Origin: Bretschneidera sinensis
Lineage: Eukaryota > Streptophyta > Magnoliopsida > Brassicales > Akaniaceae
Assembly (NCBI GenBank): GCA_023935145.1
Contig: CM043704.1
Location: 93,421,373-93,485,372, forward strand
Direction of reading: 5' to 3'
Length of the DNA stretch: 64,000 nt
The notes under the pieces were generated by a model. That model saw only the letters and a program-made list of their open reading frames with translations. It ran no database searches and was not told where the DNA came from. A program made the translations under genes and the position numbers. Below, piece after piece: positions 55,191 to 64,000 of the stretch (the stretch's first letter is position 1; each line of letters begins with the position of its first letter).

Positions 55191-56547
55191 TGATAGACGC
55201 TTAAATATACATATTTAAGCCCCCTTATTTACACTTGTTAGATCCTTTATTACATTAATTTGGTATCTTTTACTCCATTTGTGTGTTTTACATGTTTTTA
55301 TGGGGTCTTGGAGAAAAAGAAGCAGTTTTGGCTCTTTAAGGAAGAAATCTAGAAGCCCTGGAGCACTTTCTGGACAAAGTGCGATCGAGCGCACATGCAG
55401 TGCGATCGAGCGCACATACGGTCGTGCGCACACTTGTAGGATCGAGCGCACACTGCGATCGAGCACAAGGACACATGCGATCGAGCGCAAATGTACAGAC
55501 GTGAATAGTAAACTGCAGAACTCTATTTTGGAAATAACCCTATTTTGGAAATAACTCTATTTTGGAAATAAAGGAGTTTTGTATTTTAGGAAAGTTTAGA
55601 AACTCATGAGTCTATTAGGACTTCTCAAAGACCTATAAATACACTTGTAACTCACACACAAAAAAAAAACCTTAGATAGAAAACACTTTTCTCTTTTTCT
55701 TTAGCTTGGAGAAGGAGACCGTGGAGCAGAATTGACGCCTCTTCTCTCGGGTTTCTTCTTTCCTTTTTATTTTATTATGTGTAATTAAATTCTTAGTAGG
55801 GCTCGGTTGAAGCCCTAATTATGTTTACTCAATAAATTTAGTATTGGCGCCTTTGCGATATTTATGTTGTGTTGCTTAAACTTGATTAATACCTGCTTTT
55901 ATTTAAATTCCTCATATGTATATGTCTGATCAATATGTGCATGTGGTATGGACTTGTTAGTTAGATCAATTTGGATGACCGAGTCCTGGGTCTAACATTA
56001 GTAACAAGGGATATCTTATCCGGATACCCGGGTTAATCAACATGGGAAACCGGGAGTAGATACCATGCCCTAGGTCTCATGTGGTTGTCGATTTCCACAG
56101 TACTTATGTTTTCTTAAGGAACAACTCAAGCAGATACCATGCTGAATCCCTTAAGGAAGAAAAGAGTTAGAGTAGATACCATGCCTAACTCGTTGCTTAG
56201 GGAAATCAATAGCTTAAGGAGTAGATACCATGCCCTTAGGTTGGCAACCAGTAGGTATACATGGCATGAGTAAAGTATTGGCATACTGTTATATTGTGGT
56301 AGCATAATTAGTGGTGGATATCAAGTCCCTACGCCTTTATCTTTAGTATTTTATCTTTATCAAAATCAACTCTTTTATTATTTTTATCTTTTTATTACTG
56401 CGAAACTAATTCTAAAGTTAAATTTACCAATCCCTGTGGAGATGATCTTGCATTCGCACACTATACTACACTATTGACCTTGTGCACTTGCAAGTAAAAC
56501 AAAGTACGATTATTCACCTATTTATTTAGGTATATTATCGCACAACA
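55191..56547 (+). repeat. Solo LTR (1,357 bp) in the pararetrovirus
   Basis: TGATAGACGC to GCACAACA, flanked by a perfect 5-bp target duplication TCACC (55186-55190 and 56548-56552). No internal retroelement sequence remains, so it is a product of LTR-LTR recombination. A TATA box CTATAAATAC lies at about 55632. It contains three separate internal repeat families (see findings). Length and style suggest Ty3/gypsy, but the lineage is open. Confidence 0.88.
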
Positions 56548-57179
56548 TCACCCTGTCGACATCTCTTAAATATTCCATTCATGAACAATAAATGTAATTA
56601 AAGCTTATCAGCAGACTGGTCTACTCTGGACCATCCTAAAGTCGGACTGACCAACAGTAAACAAGGGCTGACCAACGGCCTTACCAAAAATCATACACAG
56701 TAGAACAGGTGATAACAAGCAATAAGAACAGTTAATGAAGATGAACAGGATATCAGTTAGGTGGGCATAAGGCTTCAAGCTTCCAATGATCAGGAATAGT
56801 GATTTGATCCCATTTCAAGAGTTTAGGTGTAATAGTAGTAGCATGAAATGTATTTGCTTCAAGAAGCAGGGTTTCTCTTGGTTTAGTTTGAAGAAGGGCT
56901 TTGAGATTTATTTTTGTAGTCATAACCTTATAATAGACTTTATATATCAAACTCAACCTTCTAGTGCCTGATTTGATATCTAATCCTTTTAACTGGATAT
57001 CTAATGTAAGGGTATCAACCAAATTAGGAGGTCTTCTTGTGCCTGTTGGAACTTTATGATAGATCAAATGCATCATAAGGATCTTGTGCATCCAAAGGCC
57101 AGTGTCTCATGAGCAAGAAGTAATTATCAATACAGAGATAGACAAATAGCTAAAAAACAAGCAGATAAAGAAAGTACAT

Positions 57180-58800
57180 TATCATACATGGCTAGTGAAT
57201 CCGGTCCTAGTACCAAAGAAAAAATGAGAAACTTGAGTGTGTGAAGACTTTTGCCTACTCAACGATGCTATGATAAAAGATGACTTCCCATTGCCCAACA
57301 TTGACACCATGATTGATACAATCATAGGACGTGAAATGTTTTATTTTATGGATGTATTCAGTGGCTATTATCAAATAGATATGGCTCCGGGAGATGTAGA
57401 AATGACAGCTTTTAGAACTCTAGTTGATAACTATTGCTACAAGGTCATGTCGTTTGGAAAAAAAAAAAGTTTGAACCACATTTCAAAAGGCAATGACGGT
57501 GATATTCATTGAGCTGATCCATAATGAGATGGAGGTATTTGTTGATGATCTTGTTGTTTAGTCCATAATAAGTGAAAATCATCTGAATCATTTTCAAAAG
57601 ATTTTCGATAAGTGCAAAACTTTCAGAATGAAGCTCAATCCACTGAAATGGGCCTTTGGCATAGAAGTGGGCAAATTTCTTAGGTTTATTGTACATAGAA
57701 AAGAAATTGATCTTGATTCAGAAAAAGTCAAAGCCATTAAAGAAATGAATCTTCCTGTGAACGTCAAACAGCTTAAATCATTTGTAGGTCGCGTTAGCTC
57801 AAATCATTCGTAAGTCACGTTTCTTACATCAGAAGATATATCCCTGGACTATCAGAATTACTATCACCTATGACGTATCCATTGAAGAAAGTTGTCATTT
57901 TCATATGGAGGTTACATAAGCAACAAATCTTTGAGCAGATCAAGCAAGTGTTGTCATCAACCAACACAATGATAGTACCTACTCCCGGAAAGCCTTTGTT
58001 ATTGTATCTAACGTCAACAAACAGGTCAATAGGTGCTTTACTAACCTAAGAGGTTGATGGTATTGAGAAGCTTATCTACTATTTGAGCAGGATAATCAGA
58101 AGACCAAAAATACGCTACTCAGTGCATGAAAAACATTGTCTAGCTCTGGTATATGTAATGCAGAAGTTCAAACACTACATGATGAGCTACGAGATACATC
58201 TGTATATAAGATCTAATCCACTGCGATTTTTATTATCCAATCCTATCCTAAGCGGAAGATTAACCAAATGGATGATTCTCCTAAATGAGTTTCATATTAA
58301 AGTCAAAAATCAAGTTGCCATAAAAAGTCAAATTTTGGCAGATTTATTAGCCCAATTTCTATCAGGACAGTATGAACCCATCAATGAAGAGTTGCCAGTA
58401 AATAAAGCTTATGCCGTAGATTTTCAACCTTATGATGGAGAATATACATTGTACTTTGATGAAGCAAGTCTAAAGAAAGGTGGAGAAGCATACATTATTC
58501 TCATTTATCTAGAAAGAAAAGCAATCACAAAAGCCTGTACTTTAAATTTTCCTTGCACCAACAACGAGGCATAATATGAAGCTTTGATTATCAGATTACT
58601 GATGGCCTAAGAGTACGGAATCAAAGACATGCATCAATGTAAATTAAGATCTTATTTTGAAGCAGGTACAAGAAAACTATGTAGTGAATGAAACAGTCTT
58701 AGTAAGTTATAGAGAGTCAGCTCGAAAAACTCTTAGTAATTTTTCAAAAGTTTGTTTTAGTCATGTGCTCAGAAGTTAGAACAAAAATGCAGGCGCATTG
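57180..58800 (+). pseudogene. RT and RNase H of gypsy-B (decayed)
   Basis: RT FPLPNID, REMFYFMDVFSGYYQIDM at 57290-57380, then a frameshift in an A-run at 57460-57470. FVDDLVV at about 57540 runs into a stop. RNase H at 58083-58574 retains ILADLLAQFLSGQYEP, which copy A has partly lost. Integrase is missing exactly as in A, so the deletion predates the duplication. Confidence 0.8.
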
Positions 58801-58885
58801 GCGATGCTCTCATCCCTTTCCCAGCATAGTGGTGCTACAACAAAGGTGTTGATTAATAACAACCTTACCTTTAACTTAAAAACAC

Positions 58886-59321
58886 TGCACATACCAAGCA
58901 TAGTAACCGTAAAAGGATATATCAAAAACTCAGTAAGTATTTCATACATTCAAGAGAGAAAATAAAGAAAAGAGTAACATAAAGAGAAAAGATTTGTTCA
59001 GAAATACAAATTACTGTAATCTTTCATTTATAATAAAGTGTTTTTCTACTATTTCTGTGGAATATGCCTCATAAACCGAACCATGTAAACACTTGTCTCA
59101 TTTCTTTTATCTTTTCTTTACTTATTGATACTCATATACCAATTGCTTCCACTTTCACTCTAATTCTTCAAAAACATATTCTTCCTTCCTTAACCAAAAT
59201 TTTTAATTCCATAATATTTTCCATCCATTCAATTTATGAATTATTTTGTAGATCTAACACGTTAGTCCACTGGCAACTCTATAATCCATATTTGTAAATA
59301 TATATCGTTTTTGTGTTTACA
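58886..59321 (+). repeat. 3' LTR of gypsy-B
   Basis: About 436 bp, homologous to 43246-43660, with a small deletion near 58915 and the GTTAGTCCACTGGCAACTC part that copy A lacks. Confidence 0.8.
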
Positions 59322-60238
59322 AAATTAAGTTAAATTACATTTTAGTTAAAAAGAACTAAGAGGTAATTTGGTTGACTTGGTTAAAGTGCCAACGCATAAC
59401 CAAGCGAAATATATTATTGAGAAATCAACACTCATATTTATTATTTAAACTTTAACTTATAAAAAATATATATAATGTATTTATATTAATATATGTAAAA
59501 CACTTTGCACTCTCGAATTCAATATTATTTTGTAAAAATATGCTCTTGCTCCTATTTAGGTGTTTAGCTTTTGTTAATTTATCAAATGTAATTCTTGATT
59601 TTGTACTAATTACTAACAGCCCTACCAAAACTGTCAGCACAGTCGACAAACAGACTACAGTCTGACATGATATCGTAAATGCGTGACCACTAATGGTGCC
59701 ATGTTCCATCACCGACATTTAAATCTATGTCGGGCGTAACGTAGGCTTTACTCACGTGATCATCATTCAAAAGGACAACATAAGCTAAAAAGCCAGTAAT
59801 AATAACTGGATCCATATCCTTACCAACACCAATCCCACAATATGCCGTGACGCTTCTTATCGACACGCGCCTCTAAGCCAATAATTGGTCACGTTGCAAA
59901 CAATACATTATCGAGGCGCGTGCCTAACAGACTGATAGTTCTATTCAAAATTCTTAAAATAATCAGTGAGTTTACTAAGGCTGGACTTCAATTTTTCTCA
60001 CAGCCTCACAACAACTTGGTCCTCCTTAACCGCCAATTTTTATCACCGACGCCTGGTGGGCACTTGCCAGTCCATCTTTTTCTCGTCTTTTAACAGTTTC
60101 TTTTACCATCACAAGCTGTAGTAGCAGATGGTTGGAACTCGTTCTGGTTAAAAATGTTTGGGTCGATTTTAGCATTGATAAAGACTTTATCTTCTCTTCT
60201 TCACACAAAAGAAAAAAAAATCTTTACCCATTTGGTTG

Positions 60239-60676
60239 TTGAGAGTAAAGAGAAATGAAAGAAACAATCGAGTTTGATATTGTTTTGGGTTAGACAAAGT
60301 AAGGATCTTTCCTCAGCTGAAATTGTATTTTTACTTTTTTGTTATAAGCCAAACACCTTAAGTTGGATAGATAATTCTGTTAGTAAAAGATTTTTTAAAG
60401 ATTCAAAAATTCAATCATGTTTCCATTTCCCACCTGTTTCTCAACAGCCAAACAGAAGTTTTAGAGATGAGCTGACATAAGAGAAAGACTTCCATAATTC
60501 CTAACCTTGATAGTAGTTCATCATTGGTTTGGATACACTTAGAAGTTAAAAACAGTTTTTAACCCCTGTATTTCAAAAAAATAAAATCATCCTCTATCAA
60601 AAAAGAAAAATTCTAAAGTCTAAAAGGGGCAGAAAACACGTAATGATACAAATATAATTACAACCCCTTCCCCATC
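60239..60676. other. Intergenic, 3' flank of the IRX15-like gene
   Basis: AT-rich with no domain-bearing frame. The part next to 60677 is probably the 3' UTR of the minus-strand gene. Confidence 0.45.
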
Positions 60677-60720
60677 TCAATCATCATCATCATCATCATC
60701 ATCATCACCATCACCATCTG
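60677..60720. repeat. (ATC)n trinucleotide microsatellite in the 3' end of the IRX15-like CDS
   Basis: ATCATCATC... just inside the stop, encoding the run of nine Asp before the TGA plus alternating Gly/Asp upstream. Likely polymorphic in length. Confidence 0.92.
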
Positions 60721-61636
60721 GTGAAGGTGATGATGTAGAATTTCTACAAAACTGAAGCCTATCAGCCTCCATTCTCTCCACAACAAAATGCCCCAAAGAA
60801 CCCACACTCTCCACCAAATTCTCCTCACACAGAAACTCCTCACTATAAACCCTCTCAACATTCCTCCCAAAATCACGCACAAACACGTGCGTGGTAGTCT
60901 CCTTTTTCCTATCACCTGATTTCTTACTCCTGGCCAAAACCCCCGCTGTGAATATCGGAGCCATCCTCCCGGGTGCACCGGAAAAATACCCACTTGGCCC
61001 ATCGATCAAAATCACATCCCAATCGATCTCGTACACAAAATTGGGCAAATCATTGATACCCAGCTTGCAATCGGAGAACAACAGATTTTGCACAGGCCTG
61101 CAGTCGTTGCCCATCTGGGTCCTGGCCAGAGAGAGCAAATCGTCCGATTGGGAGACCTTTGTGGTGTATTGAACGTCGTAGGCTTCGATGTTCGGGTGGG
61201 CCTTCTCGAGATTCGAGACTGAGTACTCGTTCTCACCGACGAAGACGGTGCGGCCAAGGAAATTGAGGGATTTCCAGAGGAGGGTCTCGTGTGTGATGCC
61301 GAAGACGAGGATGTTGCAAGGGGAGAGCTTGCGGATGACGGCGAAGATAGAGGAGAGCTCGGAAGGGGACATGTGGGTGGTGGCGTTGAATGAGGAGGCG
61401 TAGTGGAGGAGGGCGGTGACGATGGAGGGAGGGAGGGGAGAGGAAGGAAAGGCTTTGCTGGTTGAGGGAGAGGAAGGGATTGTGGTGGAGAAGAGAGTAA
61501 GAGTGAAGGCTAAAGTAAATAAGATGGTGAGGAAGAGGAGCCATAGGCGGTGGTGGTGTGAGGAGGTGGCGGTGGACTTTTGGTTGATTGAAGAAGGGTG
61601 GAGGAGAATGAGATTTGTGCTACTGTTGCTCTTCAT
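60677..61636 (-). CDS. IRX15: DUF579 protein, IRX15/IRX15-L type (xylan, secondary cell wall)
   Basis: Single exon, 319 residues, close to the ~317 of Arabidopsis IRX15. A short cytosolic N-terminus ([20 protein letters not shown]) is followed by one membrane segment (about residues 29-50, [19 protein letters not shown]), fitting a type II Golgi protein. The DUF579 domain follows: [20 protein letters not shown], then [64 protein letters not shown] and [20 protein letters not shown]. These have the methyltransferase-like fold, with the IDGP strand. The domain ends [18 protein letters not shown]...FCRN. The start is the ATG at 61634-61636; an in-frame extension to 61741 has no family match. The family is needed for normal xylan in secondary walls, and relatives methylate glucuronic acid. 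Oddity: the C-terminus is a poly-Asp tail from a trinucleotide repeat. Confidence 0.92.
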   Translation of the reverse strand: MKSNSSTNLILLHPSSINQKSTATSSHHHRLWLLFLTILFTLAFTLTLFSTTIPSSPSTSKAFPSSPLPPSIVTALLHYASSFNATTHMSPSELSSIFAVIRKLSPCNILVFGITHETLLWKSLNFLGRTVFVGENEYSVSNLEKAHPNIEAYDVQYTTKVSQSDDLLSLARTQMGNDCRPVQNLLFSDCKLGINDLPNFVYEIDWDVILIDGPSGYFSGAPGRMAPIFTAGVLARSKKSGDRKKETTTHVFVRDFGRNVERVYSEEFLCEENLVESVGSLGHFVVERMEADRLQFCRNSTSSPSPDGDGDDDDDDDDD

Positions 61637-61699
61637 TTCTCCGGTGTAAAAGACTGACAGAGGAAGAGAGTAGACAGAAATTTGAAGAAAATTTTTCTT

Positions 61700-61712
61700 T
61701 GGCTTAAATACA
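61700..61712 (-). promoter_or_regulatory. Possible TATA element of the IRX15-like gene
   Basis: On the minus strand TTGTATTTAAGCC sits about 65-75 bases upstream of the ATG. Weak consensus, position plausible. Confidence 0.35.
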
Positions 61713-61799
61713 ATTTTAATTTTTAAGTCAAAGTCTTTCACGTTCGATTCGTTTCCAAATTAGTCCTCGTGAAGATTTACTTCTACTTTAGTGGCATAA

Positions 61800-63420
61800 A
61801 TGTTGTATTCAAAATTACAACTAGGAAAAGCCTTTGAAATTATTTATATTTTAGTTGTGTGCATTACCACAATTTTCAAATTTAGGATAATCTTGTTTCT
61901 CGAATTTATTAAATTGAGTGTTGATAAACCTAATTCATGACTATTCAATATTAATCTTCTTCCAAGGTAGTTTTTTTTAAAGATCATTTATTTGCCTTTA
62001 ACTTGATAATCAAACTAACATTTTTTAATCTTTTGTTTAATTTATGCGTCAAGGTTATTATTTTTTTTCGGTCTTTCTAAATTATACATAGCATAAAATC
62101 ATTTATCTTAATTGAGTTCTATTATTTTTCCTACTTAAGATTTCGACTAAGGAAAAGTAATTGATTCTATTTCATAATATTTGGTATCATTTCATAATAA
62201 TCAATATCATTTTATGATAAAAGGTATTTACTTATATTTATAATAATTATGTTCATTTTATAATAATGCGGTATCAATACATGATAATTGATAATATTTT
62301 GTGAAAAAAACAAATCACAAATTTTTTTAAACAATCAAATGGACCCTAGAATAAGCCCCAAAACCTAAGTGTTTTTTCTTCTAAAGTTTTCATGTGTTTT
62401 TTAAGATTATCCATTATCAAGGTTCTTAAAGCATATTTCAACATTTTTAGTAGTTATTTAATTTATTCAGATTTGAACTTTCTCATTTAAGCAAAACTTT
62501 TTAATATCTTTTGTCTATGTTTACATATAAATTATGTACAAAATCTAGTATTTCTGAATTTCCAAGAGTGCATTGACTACTATGTCTAAATTTTTTGGAT
62601 TTTAAATCTTATAGATTACAACATTTAATATTTGTATTCAAAAAAGTTATTTATAACTAAGTTGTTTATTTTTTGTGAATATCCCACCAAATTGTAGTAT
62701 TTAAATAAAATATTTTCAAAGGATTTAATTGGAACTATTTACAAACTTTAGGATCTAATTAAAAATATTCAAACTTTATAACCAAAATAAAATCGTTTAT
62801 ATACGTCAGGGACTAATTATAAGACGGGGAGATATCACGGAGGAGACTGAAAAAAAAACGAATCGCGAGGGTGGTCGGATGAAATGGATGGAGGGTGGGG
62901 GATTGACTTTGAGGGAAAGAAGATGACGGATGAACAACCGATTACGTTAAGGATGATTAATATGGCGTCGTTTTCTGCACTTTATAGGAGTGACAAATTG
63001 TGGACAGACTGGAAAATTTAATCTGTGGAAATTGAGCAATGATGCAGAAACATTGCAAACATGAGATTTGACATCTTGTTGGCCAAGAGGTTTATTGATA
63101 ATTTTCTTAAAATTTATTAATAAAGAGGAAAATTTTCATCAATAACATGAATGGATTAGAAAAAAATATAATTTTCTACTTATGTGACAGTTTTATTAAA
63201 AAAAAGTGTAAAGTAAAACCTGCAGTACAGATAAATTTTGATTATAAAGTAATTTTCACAACGTCCAAAAATTTAAAAAATCTAAATTCATGTACAAAAA
63301 AGCATACTGCATCTACAAGTTTTACTGTAGAGAAACTGAATTTTAAGACTGAGATAAGAAACTTATTGTATATTCACGATATTTCTTTATCTTTCTCCGT
63401 GGTAATTAATTACTAGCATC
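61800..63420. other. AT-rich intergenic DNA
   Basis: No coding family. The 89-codon frame at 63147 is Lys/Asn-rich without a recognisable domain. Confidence 0.45.
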
Positions 63421-63462
63421 TCAACACGTGCATAGCGCATGTTGAGACATGTTGAGATGTTA
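63420..63462. repeat. Hairpin TCTCAACA..TGC / GCA..TGTTGAGA
   Basis: TCTCAACACGTGC and GCATGTTGAGA pair with a 2-base bulge around a 5-base loop, and a further TGTTGAGATG copy follows. Preceded by ATTACTAGCA. It could be a Helitron-type 3' hairpin, but no matching 5' end was seen. Confidence 0.45.
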
Positions 63463-63478
63463 TTTTATGCCATAAAAC

Positions 63479-64000
63479 TAGGGGTGAGTATGGAACCCAG
63501 TTGACCCGTGAACACGACCCAAACCGATATAATGGATTGAGTTGGGTTATGTCTTTTTAGAGATTGGGTTGGGTCGGGTCATGGGTTCAAAATTTTCAAC
63601 TCGGTCAATTATATAATTATATATTTTATATTTATTGAATATAAAATAGTATATAAATATTTATAGTATAATTGTAAAATATATAATCATAAAATGTTCA
63701 TTCTAATTACTACTATTGTGTAAAATTATACATAGCAAATACTCCAATGTCTAAACAAGTCTCATATTTTCCAATTACCAAATTTTAATTTCAAATATTT
63801 GCACTAGAAACAAATACTAATTTCGAGTTCTGAAATAGTTTTCATAATTATTCTTAAGCATAACTTCAATCAGAATAAATTGATGCACAATTAACTTATG
63901 CTAACAAAATTTTGATTTCTTGTACTGTTGTAACTATAAAATAAACATAGAAATTAACACTAGCCTACAAGATTCCTGTTAGAATCAATGTATGGAGATA
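63479..64000. mobile_element. Second copy of the PPR-carrying hAT-like family (cut by window edge)
   Basis: TAGGGGTGAGTATGGAAC starts a stretch that matches 39937-40520 of the first copy through to the window end, with scattered substitutions and small indels (for example a shorter GGGTTGGG array). The left 8-bp flank is CATAAAAC. Whether it also carries the PPR fragment, about 360 bases further in, cannot be seen. Confidence 0.85.

Larger units (their letters stand above)
51455..57094 (-). mobile_element. Endogenous pararetrovirus (Caulimoviridae-like), decayed, split by a solo LTR
   Basis: Minus-strand pieces follow the caulimovirid order movement, coat, protease, RT, RNase H, as in florendovirus/petuvirus-type single polyproteins. 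RNase H: 51455-51866, ending EHNFVPDFLTREF. RT: 51867-52720, with LVINYKPLNKILQWIRYPIP and YIDDILIFS. Protease: about 53090-53345 (DSGA motif). Coat: about 53600-54850 with a broken zinc knuckle near 54030. Movement-protein N-terminal-like part: about 54850-55185. A movement-protein C-terminal-like part lies at 56753-57091, beyond the solo LTR and out of the expected order. Stops, frameshifts and a deletion near 54845 interrupt it, and I judge it non-functional. The right end is cut by the junction with copy B. Confidence 0.8.
57095..60238 (+). repeat. Segmental duplication copy B
   Basis: Matches copy A from CAAAGGCCAGTGTCTC to CCCATTTGG. It lacks the hAT-like element, copia-3 and the 690-bp AT-rich segment. 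The left edge joins pararetroviral sequence; the right edge joins unique DNA before the IRX15-like gene. Confidence 0.88.

Noticed and set aside
55379..55491. Regular short repeats that might suggest a CRISPR array
   Set aside because: Units vary, spacing is irregular, and they lie inside a plant LTR with a perfect target duplication.
55279..55554. Overlapping opposite 91-codon frames with repeated AIERT / VRSIA
   Set aside because: Products of the CGATCGAGCGCA repeats in the solo LTR, not genes.
61233..61544. 103-codon frame rich in His/Pro/Leu on the minus strand
   Set aside because: Shadow of the IRX15-like CDS in another frame.

Overview
The window reads as nuclear DNA of a flowering plant, most likely a eudicot. 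It is AT-rich, its genes have introns with GT/AG borders, and host genes are sparse islands among plant retrotransposons (Ty1/copia with initiator-Met primer sites, a Tat-like Ty3/gypsy element, LINEs), hAT-type DNA elements and an endogenous caulimovirus-like sequence. I cannot name the species.

Layout. 1-5.9 kb: 5' end of a PTEN2-type lipid/protein phosphatase gene on the minus strand (one coding exon, probable noncoding first exon and promoter); LINE remnants lie in or beside its introns and the phosphatase-domain exons fall off the left edge. 7.1-14.7 kb: a five-exon RD21-type granulin cysteine protease gene (minus), with a complete but dead copia element (5-bp target duplication AAATT) in intron 1 and a one-base frameshift just after the catalytic Asn. 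17.2-18.0 kb: truncated, frameshifted UDP-glycosyltransferase. 20.3-21.9 kb and 32.3-33.6 kb: two tandem paralogues of the extracellular LRR/LRR-extensin-like family; the first has an octad Cys-Pro repeat and a TAG stop in its LRRs, the second is intact. A deleted copia element (23.9-28.7 kb) lies between them. 34.4-35.5 kb: hAT remnant.

36.6-60.2 kb is a nested repeat block. A Tat-like gypsy element and about 1.5 kb of flank exist as two copies, A (39.9-51.1 kb) and B (57.1-60.2 kb). Copy A later received a hAT-like element carrying a PPR gene fragment (39.9-41.5 kb) and a minus-strand copia element (45.2-51.0 kb). Copy B preserves both empty sites, so the order of events can be read directly. 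Between A and B lies a decayed endogenous pararetrovirus (51.4-57.1 kb, minus) split by a 1.36-kb solo LTR.

60.7-61.6 kb: an intact DUF579 gene of the IRX15/IRX15-L type (xylan, secondary wall) with a microsatellite-encoded poly-Asp tail. At 63.5 kb a second copy of the PPR-carrying hAT family begins and runs off the right edge.

The host genes do not form a pathway: signalling phosphatase, vacuolar/ER-body-type protease, glycosyltransferase, wall LRR proteins and a xylan protein. I found no convincing tRNA, rRNA or CRISPR array.
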